Below are positions 7,501 to 15,048 of a stretch of 64,000 nt of DNA, one piece after another. Below the pieces are notes generated by a model that was given only the letters and a program-made list of their open reading frames with translations, searched no databases and was not told the origin of the DNA. Numbering within the stretch: the stretch's first letter is position 1; each line of letters begins with the position of its first letter. The translations under genes were made by a program, and so were the position numbers. This stretch comes from Paenibacillus tyrphae (GTDB lineage: Bacteria; Bacillota; Bacilli; Paenibacillales; NBRC-103111): contig NZ_BSDJ01000035.1 in the NCBI RefSeq assembly GCF_027925525.1, positions 1 through 64,000 on the forward strand, in the 5' to 3' direction.

Positions 7501-9164
7501 ACGGGATAGAGCAGCTCTACCCGCAGCCGGTCATCCGGCTGGCTGTACACGGCCGGGCGAGGCCCTACGACAACGCGGGTGGAGAAGTGCTCCATTTCGC
7601 GGTCACGGTCGATCGCCGGGTTGGTAACAACTGCAACGCTTTCTTTGATGAAATCCGGAATATTCTGACGCTCCCAGTTCAACGCGGCATGCGGGCTGTC
7701 GTGGCCGAGCGAGCGAATCGGCTCTGCGCCGGTTTCGGCGGTCGTTTCGATCATTTGGATGCCGTCGCGGTCCCATCCGAACGAGCTGTAGAGCGCATCC
7801 GTCGGCGTGACATCGGCGGAAGGCGCCGCTTCGACGGCCGGAATTTCATTGTTCAAGTGCTTGCGCTGTCCTTCGAGTCCAAGACGGCTTTGCACGCGCT
7901 CCAGCACGGAGGATTGCACCAGATGATAAGGAATCACCTGTACATGCTCGCCCGGTGTCAGCACGACGCCAACTTTTTCGCCCGGTGCAATCGGTTTCGG
8001 ATCTGCGACCATCTCGCCGACCGTAATGACGCCTTGCTCCGAAGAGAAATACAGGGACGTTTCGCTTTCCACCATCCATACCGGACGCAGACCAAGCGCG
8101 TCGACGCTGAAAATGCACTCGTTGCCGTAACGGGAAACGATCCCTGCCGGTCCTTGCGCGTAATGGCCCCAAGCTTGGCGGAAATAGACGTACATGTCCT
8201 GCAGTTCCGGACGGAAAAGTTTCATCTCATTAAGAATCGGAGGGAAAACGACTTCCATCGCTTCGAACAGGCTGAGGCCGAAACGGTGAATGAATGTTTC
8301 GATGGTGCGGTTCATGTCCTGGGAGTCGCTGCCGCCGTCAACGAGGGGCACGCCGACCATGTCGGCTTCGATCCGCATCTTTTTCACCGTATTGATCTCG
8401 CCGTTATGGCCAAGCAGCGAGAACGGCTGCACGCGGAAGAAGCTGGATTGAGTGTTCGTGGAGTATCGGTTGTGTCCGATAGTAACCTGCGCTGCGAACA
8501 GCGGGTCGCGGGTGTCATTGAAGTACTTCGGCAAAATGCTGGCGGCGCCCATTACTTTATAAGCGGCCGTGACGTTGCTGAGGGTGGCGACGTGTACGTT
8601 GTATTTGGCTTCGATCGCCACATGAAGTTCAAACAGATGGTCGGAGACTTTCACTTCCTGCTTGTCACAGAGACCCGCGATTTGCCAGAAGGTCGGTTCG
8701 TCGTTGCGTCCGTTCGGACCGAGCACGCTGCTGTCCACCTGATTTTCCTGCTCCAAGAGGATGCTGACCTGGAACTGGGAGAACAGCTCGCGGATGCCTT
8801 TTTGCATATCGGGAGCGGAGATGTCCAGCTTGCGCGGCACGAAAATGTGCGCAACGGAGAAGCGCTCGTCATGAGCAAGCTTGCCGTCGAGTCCGGCGTC
8901 GGTCAGCTTTTTCTCCCACAGGGCGCGCGGAATGTCGGTCAGGATGCCGCAGCCGTCGCCTTCCCCGTTAATGAAACCCGAACGATGCTCCATTTTCACG
9001 AGGGCGTCGATCGTCTTTTGAATGTTGTCGCGGGACGGAAATCCGTCTTTTTCAATAATACAGATGATACCGCAGCTATCATGTTCGGTGGCCAATAAAT
9101 TCTGAAAGCGGCCTTCATTGCGCATAACTTGATTCATTCTCGTGGTCAGCAGGCTGACCGTCAC
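4587..9164 (-). CDS. gltB: glutamate synthase (NADPH-type) large subunit
   Basis: A 1525-aa alpha subunit that transfers glutamine amide nitrogen to 2-oxoglutarate, giving two glutamates. Order: N-terminal Ntn-type glutaminase domain with nucleophile Cys31 in HDSCGI (the preceding residues are probably a cleaved propeptide), central domain, FMN/2-oxoglutarate synthase domain (GGEGGEIKDM, PGEGGHLPG, SGFDGGTGA), the 3Fe-4S ligands in CTTCRGCHLDTCHVG (C-x5-C-x4-C), and a C-terminal GXGXG beta-helix domain. The start is uncertain: GTG 9164 overlaps the Shine-Dalgarno GGGAGGTGA; in-frame ATG 9137 or ATG 9125 are alternatives, the latter leaving about 17 residues before the cysteine. No gltD small subunit is nearby, so it must be elsewhere or replaced by another electron donor. 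Confidence 0.95.
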   Translation of the reverse strand: MTVSLLTTRMNQVMRNEGRFQNLLATEHDSCGIICIIEKDGFPSRDNIQKTIDALVKMEHRSGFINGEGDGCGILTDIPRALWEKKLTDAGLDGKLAHDERFSVAHIFVPRKLDISAPDMQKGIRELFSQFQVSILLEQENQVDSSVLGPNGRNDEPTFWQIAGLCDKQEVKVSDHLFELHVAIEAKYNVHVATLSNVTAAYKVMGAASILPKYFNDTRDPLFAAQVTIGHNRYSTNTQSSFFRVQPFSLLGHNGEINTVKKMRIEADMVGVPLVDGGSDSQDMNRTIETFIHRFGLSLFEAMEVVFPPILNEMKLFRPELQDMYVYFRQAWGHYAQGPAGIVSRYGNECIFSVDALGLRPVWMVESETSLYFSSEQGVITVGEMVADPKPIAPGEKVGVVLTPGEHVQVIPYHLVQSSVLERVQSRLGLEGQRKHLNNEIPAVEAAPSADVTPTDALYSSFGWDRDGIQMIETTAETGAEPIRSLGHDSPHAALNWERQNIPDFIKESVAVVTNPAIDRDREMEHFSTRVVVGPRPAVYSQPDDRLRVELLYPVVLEGSNGIDSLAELKQPSYEQLVAMFGAQNGDAVTTLSTTFARGTSLKDALEQLAADAVQAVRKGAMLLVLDDSEAHQNDRLWMDPHLAVSKVDIALREVKLGYGNNLRRQTTIVLRSAAIRNLHDMAVACGLGADVLSPYILFATAAAKDGAPAARKVFTALMKGLEKVISTIGTHELRGYTRFFSSIGLKPELADVLDIVNYLGSDKAGTGFAELEADAEARYDDFANPKAKAARNFRFFQRMWKALGDAASGAAPYEDYRDKLREEEKKNGISIRHVADFNYAKAHAEGRKPLDPSQVEIGIGGHDLPMLISSMSFGSQNETAFRAYAEAGERLNMVTMNGEGGEIKDMLGRYKRTRGAQVASGRFGVNVELANAVAFLEIKIGQGAKPGEGGHLPGSKVTAKIALARNATIGSDLISPSNNHDIYSIEDLAQIISELKEASGRKAKIIVKVPVVPGIGTIAVGVAKAGADVITLSGFDGGTGAARIHSITHVGLPTEIGTKLAHIALIEAGLRHKVELWSDGGMKSGADVVKMVMLGANRIGFGSIAMQSIGCTTCRGCHLDTCHVGIATQIDSMEEAEEKGLRRFVPRVYDTAVESLVRLFGGIGREVRDIVAQLGFANLQDLVGRSDLLQQVSHLEKIDLSDLLRPAPLSLAAAQEALEEVAAAVSSDIRIAAGAEGQQFFPDAVSFDVPVERTWSKVDAESRILGSRYASHRVRDRFDGSYDALPPVSITMTEGSVPGNGLAAFNARGVNITVHGGAEDGVGKMSLGGKVAILKAPSKHKQFINGSVGKSFGYGAQKGLFLIQGNADTRACIRFSGADVVFGGEITAPIQDELGGIAARANLKGFAFEYMTNGRAVVLGDPGPWICAGMTGGVIYQRLVPEMGLDQAAIERRVAKGAKVKIEPVGVQSMKDLSELLGTYHEELVKSGQPEAAAKVEHLLNNLQTSFVRIAPVGLQADQSVATE

Positions 9165-9430
9165 CTCCCATTAAAATTAGTTGCGGGTTCGTCCTGAAAA
9201 GAAGGCTTTGTTCATGTGAAGCAAGAAAGCGGAAAGAGTCAACGAATCATTGCAATGAATAAAAATACATTTATTCTGCATAATTCACTTGATTTTCGGT
9301 TTCTCGATTCAGCAGAAGCTGTGCGGAAGCGGGTGATAAAAGGGACAACGCCCCAACCGTCCAAACGCACAGCTTCATAGTTAACATGGCAAAAACCTTA
9401 CATTTAGCCGAATTCACTTGGTTTTAAAGT
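9165..9430 (-). promoter_or_regulatory. long structured 5' leader of gltB
   Basis: The predicted start near 9430 leaves about 265 bases of leader. It contains an inverted repeat with perfect 11-bp arms, GAAGCTGTGCG / CGCACAGCTTC (plus-strand 9315-9325 and 9365-9375 approximately), enclosing GGAC/GTCC. A second AT-rich hairpin lies near 9259-9278, and the 9-mer AAGTGAATT occurs on both sides of the large hairpin. A possible 38-codon ORF overlaps the big hairpin. The layout suggests post-initiation control of glutamate synthase; I recognise no known riboswitch class. Confidence 0.45.
9271..9387 (-). CDS. possible 38-aa leader peptide upstream of gltB
   Basis: Read on the minus strand, ATG at 9387 runs 38 codons to TAA at 9271, preceded by GTAAGG eight bases upstream. 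The product begins MLTMKLCVWTV, is hydrophobic up to SPASAQ (signal-peptide-like), and then turns polar: its last 16 residues hold three Glu, three Asn and two Gln. It overlaps the 11-bp stem of the gltB leader, so ribosome position could alter RNA folding. A leader peptide sensing Glu/Gln/Asn charging is an attractive idea but pure inference; chance is a real alternative for an ORF this short. Confidence 0.3.
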   Translation of the reverse strand: MLTMKLCVWTVGALSLLSPASAQLLLNRETENQVNYAE

Positions 9431-9436
9431 ATTTAT

Positions 9437-9465
9437 AGAATATCACGAAATTTCATGTGAGACAA
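9437..9465 (-). promoter_or_regulatory. SigA-type promoter of gltB
   Basis: On the minus strand TTGTCT (-35, plus 9460-9465) and TATTCT (-10, plus 9437-9442) are separated by exactly 17 bases. Transcription would start near 9430. Confidence 0.6.
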
Positions 9466-9489
9466 TAGAACATTGAAGGGAAATGTTAA

Positions 9490-9504
9490 TTGTAAGCGCT
9501 GTCT
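9490..9504. promoter_or_regulatory. candidate cre (CcpA) site upstream of gltB
   Basis: TTGTAAGCGCTGTCT fits the degenerate cre consensus WTGNAANCGNWNNCW at all fixed positions. It lies about 60-75 bases upstream of the predicted gltB start, where CcpA sites usually activate. The match is seen; CcpA control is inferred. Confidence 0.4.
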
Positions 9505-9559
9505 ATTTTGCATAACTGGTGAATAAAGGCAATTTCGGAGCGGAATGATGAGGGTTGAT

Positions 9560-9601
9560 AAAAAACGAACGAACTATTACCTTTGTCCGATAATAGTTCG
9601 T
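9560..9601 (-). terminator. terminator of hemL
   Basis: Perfect 11-bp stem ACGAACTATTA / TAATAGTTCGT (9569-9579 / 9591-9601); on the minus strand it is followed by TCG and a run of T's. It separates hemL from the gltB promoter. Confidence 0.8.
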
Positions 9602-9640
9602 AATTTGGGTGATAAATGGAATTTATTGCCGATCTATCAG

Positions 9641-10996
9641 TTAAGCGTTCATTCGGGCGAATGCGCGATTTGCCGCTTCAATCGTATAAGCGACATCCTC
9701 ATCCGTATGAGCCGTGGTCAAGAACCAGGCTTCATATTTGGAAGGAGCCAGGCAAATGCCGTCCTCCAGCATATAGCGGAAAAAGGCTGCAAACTGCTCG
9801 CCGTCGGTATTTTGCGCCTCGTCGTAGTTTGTCACCGGATGGTCGCAAAAGTGTGTCGACAGCGCGCCGCGGATGCGGTTTACGGTTAGAGCGATACCGT
9901 GCTTGCGAGCCCCTTCGGCAAGGCCTGCTTCCAGCATGGCGCCCAGCCGGTCCAGCCGCTCGTAGGTGCCGGGCTCTTGCAGCGCCTCCAAGCATGCGAT
10001 CCCCGCGGAAATCGATGCCGGATTGCCGGCCATGGTGCCGGCTTGGTAGGCCGGTCCGAGCGGCGCAACCTGCGCCATGATCTCTGCGCGGCCGCCGTAA
10101 GCGCCAATCGGCAGTCCGCCGCCGATGATTTTACCAAGGGCCGTCAGATCGGGCTCGATGGCTGCGTAGTCGGTGCCTTCGGGCAAACCGGCGAAGGTGG
10201 AGGCTGCGCCGTAATGGAAGCGGAACGCGGTGATCACCTCGTCGTAGATGACAAGGGAGCCGTTCCGGCGGGCGGCGGAGCATAGTCCTTCCAGGAAGCC
10301 AGGCTTCGGCATGACCATGCCGAAGTTACCGACAATGGGCTCGACCATGACCGCGGCCACGTCGCTGCCCCAACGCTCCAGCGCAGCTTCCAGCGCGGCG
10401 AGGTCGTTGAACGGCACGGTGATGACCTCGTGCGCGATGCTGACCGGAATGCCGGCGCTGTCCGGTATGCCGAGGGTGGACGGGCCGGAGCCGGCGGCAA
10501 CGAGCACCAGGTCCGAATGGCCGTGGTAGCAGCCGGCGAATTTGATGATTTTGTTCCGGCCGGTATAGGCGCGGGCTACCCGGATCGTCGTCATTACGGC
10601 CTCAGTGCCGGAGTTGACGAAGCGGACCTTGTCAAGCGACGGAATCGCTTCTTTCAGCATGCGGGCGAATCGGATTTCCAGTTCCGTCGGCGTACCGTAC
10701 AATGTGCCGTTCTCCGCGGCACGGACGATGGCGGAGGTCACATGAGGATGCGCGTGGCCGAGAATGATCGGACCGTAGGCGGCCAAATAGTCGATGTAAC
10801 GGTTGTCGTCTTCGTCCCAGAAATACGCTCCTTGTCCCCGTTTCATGAAAACGGGCGCTCCGCCGCCCACGGCTTTGAAGGAGCGGGAAGGGCTGTTGAC
10901 CCCGCCGACGATATGCTCAAGCGCCTCCGTATAAAGCGCTGCGGAGCGTGTGCGGGGCTTGGCTTCGGATGCGTTAAACGCAAATGGATTGCTCAT
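9641..10996 (-). CDS. hemL: glutamate-1-semialdehyde 2,1-aminomutase (GsaB/HemL type)
   Basis: A 451-aa PLP enzyme that isomerises glutamate-1-semialdehyde to 5-aminolevulinate in the C5 haem pathway. Visible: substrate-loop GGVNSPSRSF near residue 31, the gating-loop region around 170, Asp252 in YDEVITAF contacting the PLP pyridine ring, and Lys289 in ALGKIIGGG for the Schiff base. The LAAYGPIILGHAHP segment resembles the GsaB paralogue of Bacillus more than HemL of the main hem operon, and no other hem gene is nearby, so this is probably a second, stand-alone copy. AAAGGAC lies about ten bases before the ATG. Confidence 0.9.
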   Translation of the reverse strand: MSNPFAFNASEAKPRTRSAALYTEALEHIVGGVNSPSRSFKAVGGGAPVFMKRGQGAYFWDEDDNRYIDYLAAYGPIILGHAHPHVTSAIVRAAENGTLYGTPTELEIRFARMLKEAIPSLDKVRFVNSGTEAVMTTIRVARAYTGRNKIIKFAGCYHGHSDLVLVAAGSGPSTLGIPDSAGIPVSIAHEVITVPFNDLAALEAALERWGSDVAAVMVEPIVGNFGMVMPKPGFLEGLCSAARRNGSLVIYDEVITAFRFHYGAASTFAGLPEGTDYAAIEPDLTALGKIIGGGLPIGAYGGRAEIMAQVAPLGPAYQAGTMAGNPASISAGIACLEALQEPGTYERLDRLGAMLEAGLAEGARKHGIALTVNRIRGALSTHFCDHPVTNYDEAQNTDGEQFAAFFRYMLEDGICLAPSKYEAWFLTTAHTDEDVAYTIEAANRAFARMNA

Positions 10997-11068
10997 GAGG
11001 ATTCAAGTCCTTTCCATCTATGTATATTTACATTATAAAGGATTACGTTCCTGCAGTGAATTTTTCTC

Positions 11069-11091
11069 CGGATCGGATCGGATCGGATCGG
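11069..11091. repeat. pentanucleotide tandem repeat (CGGAT)4
   Basis: Four head-to-tail CGGAT units plus a partial one, in the short gap between hemL (upstream side) and the 3' end of phzF. Copy number in such repeats can vary by slippage; no function is apparent. Confidence 0.8.
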
Positions 11092-11099
11092 TCGGCGCC

Positions 11100-11909
11100 T
11101 CATTCTGTGGGAATGTGAAGAAGCGAGCCTTTAAGTGCCGTTACCGCTTGACCATGGATGTGGAGACGGTCATCGACCAGCGCCAGTCTAAGAACACCTG
11201 TTCGTGCAGACGATTGAATGGCCGTCATCCGATCTTTTCCCAGCTTATCCTGCCAGTAAGGCGCCAGCGCGCAATGGGCCGATCCGGTAACCGGATCTTC
11301 GTCGATTCCCAGCGCCGGGAAGAAGCAGCGGGAGGCGAAGTCGTACCGTTCATCCTGCGAACGGGCTGTAATCAGCACGCCGCGGACACCAAGCTCCGCC
11401 ATGACGGTAAAATTGGGCTTGAGCTCCCGCACGGCTTCCTCCGAGTCCAGTTCGACCAGCAAGTCCAGCCCGTTGGTTCCGACAAAACGGGGCACGGCCC
11501 CGCCCAGGGCATCGGCCAATCGGTCTGGCGCGTCCGTTTCGGTGATCCGCTCAACGGGAAAATCGAGCCGGATCCAACCGTCCTCACTTTGAGATGCCGT
11601 CAACTGACCGCTAAGCGTGTGAAAGGTCAAAGCCTGTTTGCGGTCTGCCCGCTCGGTCTCCCACAAGTAGTGTGCACTGGCCAGTGTAGCATGGCCGCAC
11701 AAATCCACCTCAACCGTCGGTGTAAACCAGCGAAGCCGGTAGCTGCCGTCCTCTTGGGGGGAGAGAAACGCCGTTTCCGACAAGTTCATCTCCATCGCAA
11801 CCTGCTGAAGCCATGGGTCGGAAGGATAGCGCTCTAGCAAACACACCGCCGCAGGGTTGCCGCGAAACGGCTTATCCGCAAAGGCGTCAATAACATGCAT
11901 TTCGATCAT
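11100..11909 (-). CDS. PhzF-family isomerase/epimerase-like protein
   Basis: A 269-aa member of the PhzF fold (two diaminopimelate-epimerase-like halves). The family's catalytic glutamate is present as Glu45 in NLSETAF, with the RWFTP motif near residue 61, CGHATLA near 71, and the second-half signature EDPVTGSAHC near 207. Known members isomerise a phenazine precursor, but most have unknown substrates, and no phenazine genes are here, so only the family is assigned. The 3' end abuts the CGGAT repeat. Confidence 0.85.
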   Translation of the reverse strand: MIEMHVIDAFADKPFRGNPAAVCLLERYPSDPWLQQVAMEMNLSETAFLSPQEDGSYRLRWFTPTVEVDLCGHATLASAHYLWETERADRKQALTFHTLSGQLTASQSEDGWIRLDFPVERITETDAPDRLADALGGAVPRFVGTNGLDLLVELDSEEAVRELKPNFTVMAELGVRGVLITARSQDERYDFASRCFFPALGIDEDPVTGSAHCALAPYWQDKLGKDRMTAIQSSARTGVLRLALVDDRLHIHGQAVTALKGSLLHIPTE

Positions 11910-11932
11910 AATGACAGTTCTCCTTTCAGGTC

Positions 11933-11959
11933 AAAAGCGGGAAGCCCCAGGCCTCCCGC
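11933..11959 (-). terminator. terminator after the LCP gene
   Basis: GC-rich stem around GCGGGAGGCC / GGCTTCCCGC on the minus strand followed by TTTT, about 20 bases past the stop of the LCP gene. Confidence 0.55.
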
Positions 11960-11979
11960 TCGCGTATGTTTCCTAGCTG

Positions 11980-13011
11980 CTATTGTTTTTTTGCCGGTAC
12001 GGTGCCAGTCGTGCTTTTATTGCCACCTTCCTTGCCGGTAGGAGCCAGAGGGTCCCGGCCTTCGAACAGTGCCTTAATGTAATCCTGCAGCTTGGTGCGG
12101 TTTACGCTGAGGACTTCGGCGCCGCCGACCCGTTTTTCAATCAGCAGCTCGGAAGGCGGGATTTGCTGGCTGACCATCCCCTCGGTTTTGGCCTCGAAGG
12201 CGAGCGAGCCGAGCTTCAGCATGTCGGTCGTCGTCAAGTTCGTTTCGAGGTAAGGATCGATGCTGTTCAATATTTTCGGCAGTCGGATCAGAGAGCCGGT
12301 CGTCTGCATTTTTTGCGCGACGGCCTGCAAAAATTTACGCTGCCGCTCGGTGCGGGAAAAGTCGCTCATCGCATCGTGACGGAACCGGACGTACTGCAGC
12401 GCCATTTTTCCGTCGAGATGCTGCATGCCCTTCTTCAGATCGATATCGTACTCATGGCCGTCTTCCGAATCGCGGTACTTCATATCCTTCTCGACTTCGA
12501 GATCGATACCGCCGATGGCGTCCGTCAGCGCGATGAAGCCCTTGAAATCGGTATAAAAAAAATATTGAATCGGAATACCGAGCAGGTCGCTAACCGTGCG
12601 CATGGCCAGATTCGGCCCGCCGACGGCAAGTGCCGTATTGATGCGGTCCTCGCCATGCCCCGGAATTTTCACGTAGGTGTCGCGCAAAATGGAAAATAAG
12701 TACGCTTTCTTCGTCACCGGATCGATGGAGGCGACCATAATCGAATCGGAACGCGGTACTTCGTTCTTTTTGAGCCCCCGGGAGTCGCCGCCGAGAATGA
12801 GCACGTTCACCCGTGAGTTCCCCTCCCATTTGGGCGGAGTGTAGCTGTCCGACATGTTGAGCTGCTTCGGGGTAAGCCCGCCGAATTTGGTCGTTTCGGG
12901 ATGACTTTGAATGTTATTGGCAAATTGAACGAATGAATATGTAAAATAGCCGATTCCTGCAAGCAACAGCAGCAGCAGCGAAATGAAAAACCATTTTATC
13001 GTGCGGACCAT
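11980..13011 (-). CDS. LytR-CpsA-Psr (LCP) family protein
   Basis: A 343-aa membrane-anchored protein with one N-terminal transmembrane helix (residues about 6-27) and an extracellular LCP domain. LCP enzymes transfer undecaprenyl-linked polymers such as teichoic acids or capsule onto peptidoglycan. Conserved pieces are ILGGDSRG near 72, PRSDSIMVA near 85, SILRDTYVKIPG near 107 with the key arginine, and LQYVRFRHD near 205. The C-terminal tail is Lys/Thr/Gly-rich. It is transcribed divergently from the ABC exporter at 13.2 kb. Given the surface-glycan genes further right, a role in anchoring a wall polymer is plausible. Confidence 0.9.
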   Translation of the reverse strand: MVRTIKWFFISLLLLLLAGIGYFTYSFVQFANNIQSHPETTKFGGLTPKQLNMSDSYTPPKWEGNSRVNVLILGGDSRGLKKNEVPRSDSIMVASIDPVTKKAYLFSILRDTYVKIPGHGEDRINTALAVGGPNLAMRTVSDLLGIPIQYFFYTDFKGFIALTDAIGGIDLEVEKDMKYRDSEDGHEYDIDLKKGMQHLDGKMALQYVRFRHDAMSDFSRTERQRKFLQAVAQKMQTTGSLIRLPKILNSIDPYLETNLTTTDMLKLGSLAFEAKTEGMVSQQIPPSELLIEKRVGGAEVLSVNRTKLQDYIKALFEGRDPLAPTGKEGGNKSTTGTVPAKKQ

Positions 13012-13202
13012 GGGAATTCGGTTCCCTCCTCTGGTTGCGTTCGCTTTTCCTGATCGTAAGGTTGGTGTATCATAACGGGTATAGGTTTTGACAATGCCGC
13101 AGGAACATGCATACGTTAGGACAGGAAACTATTTCATTATTATAAAAGGTTTCAATCCGCGCCTGCAAGCTTCGGCATATTTTGACAGGAGGACCTACAT
13201 CT

Positions 13203-14255
13203 ATGAATCTCGCCATCGATGTGCATCGGCTGAGAAAAGAATTTAAAGTGCAGAAAAACCGGGAAGGCTTGAAAGGCGCCGTGCGCGACCTGTTCAGGAG
13301 AGAGTATAACCAAGTCGCCGCGGTGAAAGACATCAGCTTCCAAATTCCGCAGGGCGAGATATGCGGCTACATCGGCGAGAACGGAGCGGGCAAATCGACC
13401 ACGATTAAAATGCTGACCGGCATTCTCGTTCCCACCTCCGGCGATATTCGCGTAGGCGGCTTCATTCCTTATAAAGAGAGGGAGAAATTCGTCCGGAACA
13501 TCGGCGTCGTGTTCGGCCAGCGCAGCCAGCTTTGGTGGGATATCGGCGTGATCGAATCGTTCCAGCTGCTCAAGAAAGTGTACCGCGTCCCGGATGCGGA
13601 ATACCGCAGCCGGATGGACGAGCTCGTGGAGCGACTCCAGCTTGGCGAGTTGTTGAACCGGCCTGTTCGCAAGCTGAGTCTGGGCCAGCGGATGCGCTGC
13701 GAGCTTGCGGCATCGCTTATTCACAATCCGGAAATTTTGTTTCTGGACGAGCCTACGATCGGTCTGGATATTATGGTCAAGACGGAAATCCGCGAGTTTC
13801 TGAAATCCATGAACAAACGGTACGGCACGACCATTCTGCTGACAACCCACGATCTGCAGGACATTGAAGCGCTGTGTTCCCGGGTCATTATGCTTGACGA
13901 CGGACGGATCATCTACGACGGAGGACTTGAGGAGCTGAAAGAACGCTGGGGCAAAGGCAAGGAAGTCATTCTCCGTTTCTCGGAGCTAGTATCCTTACCA
14001 CGTTTGCGCGAGCTGACCGCAGGACTGCAAGTAGACTGGTCGCTCGACAACGAACTGACGGCCAAAGTATGGATTCCGCAGCAGGCGGCAAGCGTCTCCG
14101 AGGTGCTCAGCCGGGTTGTCGGCATAACGACGATTGAGGACATTAAAATCCTTGAAACGAATACGGACGACATCGTGCGGGAAATTTACAAATCCGGATC
14201 GGCGGAAGCGAAAAAGGAGCTGCGCGAAGAACAGGAAGTGACGCTGCATGTTTAG
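13203..14255 (+). CDS. ABC transporter ATP-binding protein
   Basis: A 350-aa ATPase of an ABC-2-type exporter. Walker A GENGAGKST is at about 58-66, the signature LSLGQRMR near 158 and Walker B ILFLDEPT near 178, followed by the H-loop TTHD. The last 100 residues form the extra C-terminal domain of drug/polysaccharide exporter ATPases. ATG 13203 follows AGGAGG (13188-13193); an upstream in-frame TTG at 13182 would place the ribosome site inside the gene. It overlaps the first permease by eight bases. Substrate unknown. Confidence 0.9.
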   Translation: MNLAIDVHRLRKEFKVQKNREGLKGAVRDLFRREYNQVAAVKDISFQIPQGEICGYIGENGAGKSTTIKMLTGILVPTSGDIRVGGFIPYKEREKFVRNIGVVFGQRSQLWWDIGVIESFQLLKKVYRVPDAEYRSRMDELVERLQLGELLNRPVRKLSLGQRMRCELAASLIHNPEILFLDEPTIGLDIMVKTEIREFLKSMNKRYGTTILLTTHDLQDIEALCSRVIMLDDGRIIYDGGLEELKERWGKGKEVILRFSELVSLPRLRELTAGLQVDWSLDNELTAKVWIPQQAASVSEVLSRVVGITTIEDIKILETNTDDIVREIYKSGSAEAKKELREEQEVTLHV

Positions 14256-15042
14256 CGCTTATCTGGACATTATCCGCATCCGCTTCCTGATGATGCTCGC
14301 TTACCGGGTCAATTATTACAGCGGGATTATTATTTATGCCCTTAATATTGGGGCGTATTATTTTCTGTGGAAGGCGATTTACGGGACGAAAGAGCTGCTC
14401 GGCGGGATGACCGTGACCCAGATGACGACTTATGTGGCTATATCGTGGATGGCGCGGGCGTTTTATTTTAACAATCTGGACCGGGAAATTGCGAATGAGA
14501 TCAAAGACGGCAGCGTCGCAATCCAGTTCATCCGCCCGTACAATTACATCGTCGTCAAAATGATGCAGGGTCTTGGCGAAGGCTTGTTCCGCTTCTTTCT
14601 ATTTTCCGTGCCGGGCATGGTGATCGTCTCGTTCTTGTTTCCGGTGCAGCTGCCGTCAGATCCGCTGACCTGGCTTATTTTTCTCGCCATGCTGTTTTTC
14701 AGCTTCCTGATCAATACGCAGATCAATATTATTACCGGCCTGTTTGCTTTTTTCCTTGAAAACAACGAAGGCATGATGCGGATGAAGCGGGTAACCGTCG
14801 ATTTGTTCTCCGGCCTGGTCGTGCCAATGTCGTTCTTCCCGGGCTGGGCGCAAGAGCTGATGAATCTGCTGCCGTTTCCGGCGATCACGTACTTGCCTGG
14901 CTCCGTCTTTACCGGCAAGGTCGCCGGTAGCGCCGTTTACAACGTATTTGCCATCCAAATCGTCTGGTTCGTGCTGTTGATTGTGCCGCTCTATGTATTG
15001 TGGCGGAGCGCGCGGACGCGGCTGTTCGTACAGGGAGGGTGA
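14248..15042 (+). CDS. ABC-2 family transporter permease (first of two)
   Basis: A 264-aa integral membrane protein with about six predicted helices, of the ABC2_membrane_6 type found beside ATPases like the one upstream. It starts inside the ATPase gene (overlap 14248-14255), so translation is coupled. The conserved segment WMARAFYFNNLDREIANEIKDG near residue 72 and PFPAITYLPG near 210 are typical of the group (each quoted only as landmarks). With the next gene it forms a heterodimeric channel. Substrate unknown. Confidence 0.85.
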   Translation: MFSAYLDIIRIRFLMMLAYRVNYYSGIIIYALNIGAYYFLWKAIYGTKELLGGMTVTQMTTYVAISWMARAFYFNNLDREIANEIKDGSVAIQFIRPYNYIVVKMMQGLGEGLFRFFLFSVPGMVIVSFLFPVQLPSDPLTWLIFLAMLFFSFLINTQINIITGLFAFFLENNEGMMRMKRVTVDLFSGLVVPMSFFPGWAQELMNLLPFPAITYLPGSVFTGKVAGSAVYNVFAIQIVWFVLLIVPLYVLWRSARTRLFVQGG

Positions 15043-15048
15043 TGGCGC

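Noticed and set aside
4851..9098. Several long plus-strand ORFs (up to 503 codons) opposite gltB
   Set aside because: They mirror gltB codons, have no ribosome sites, and gltB itself is a full-length, motif-complete enzyme.
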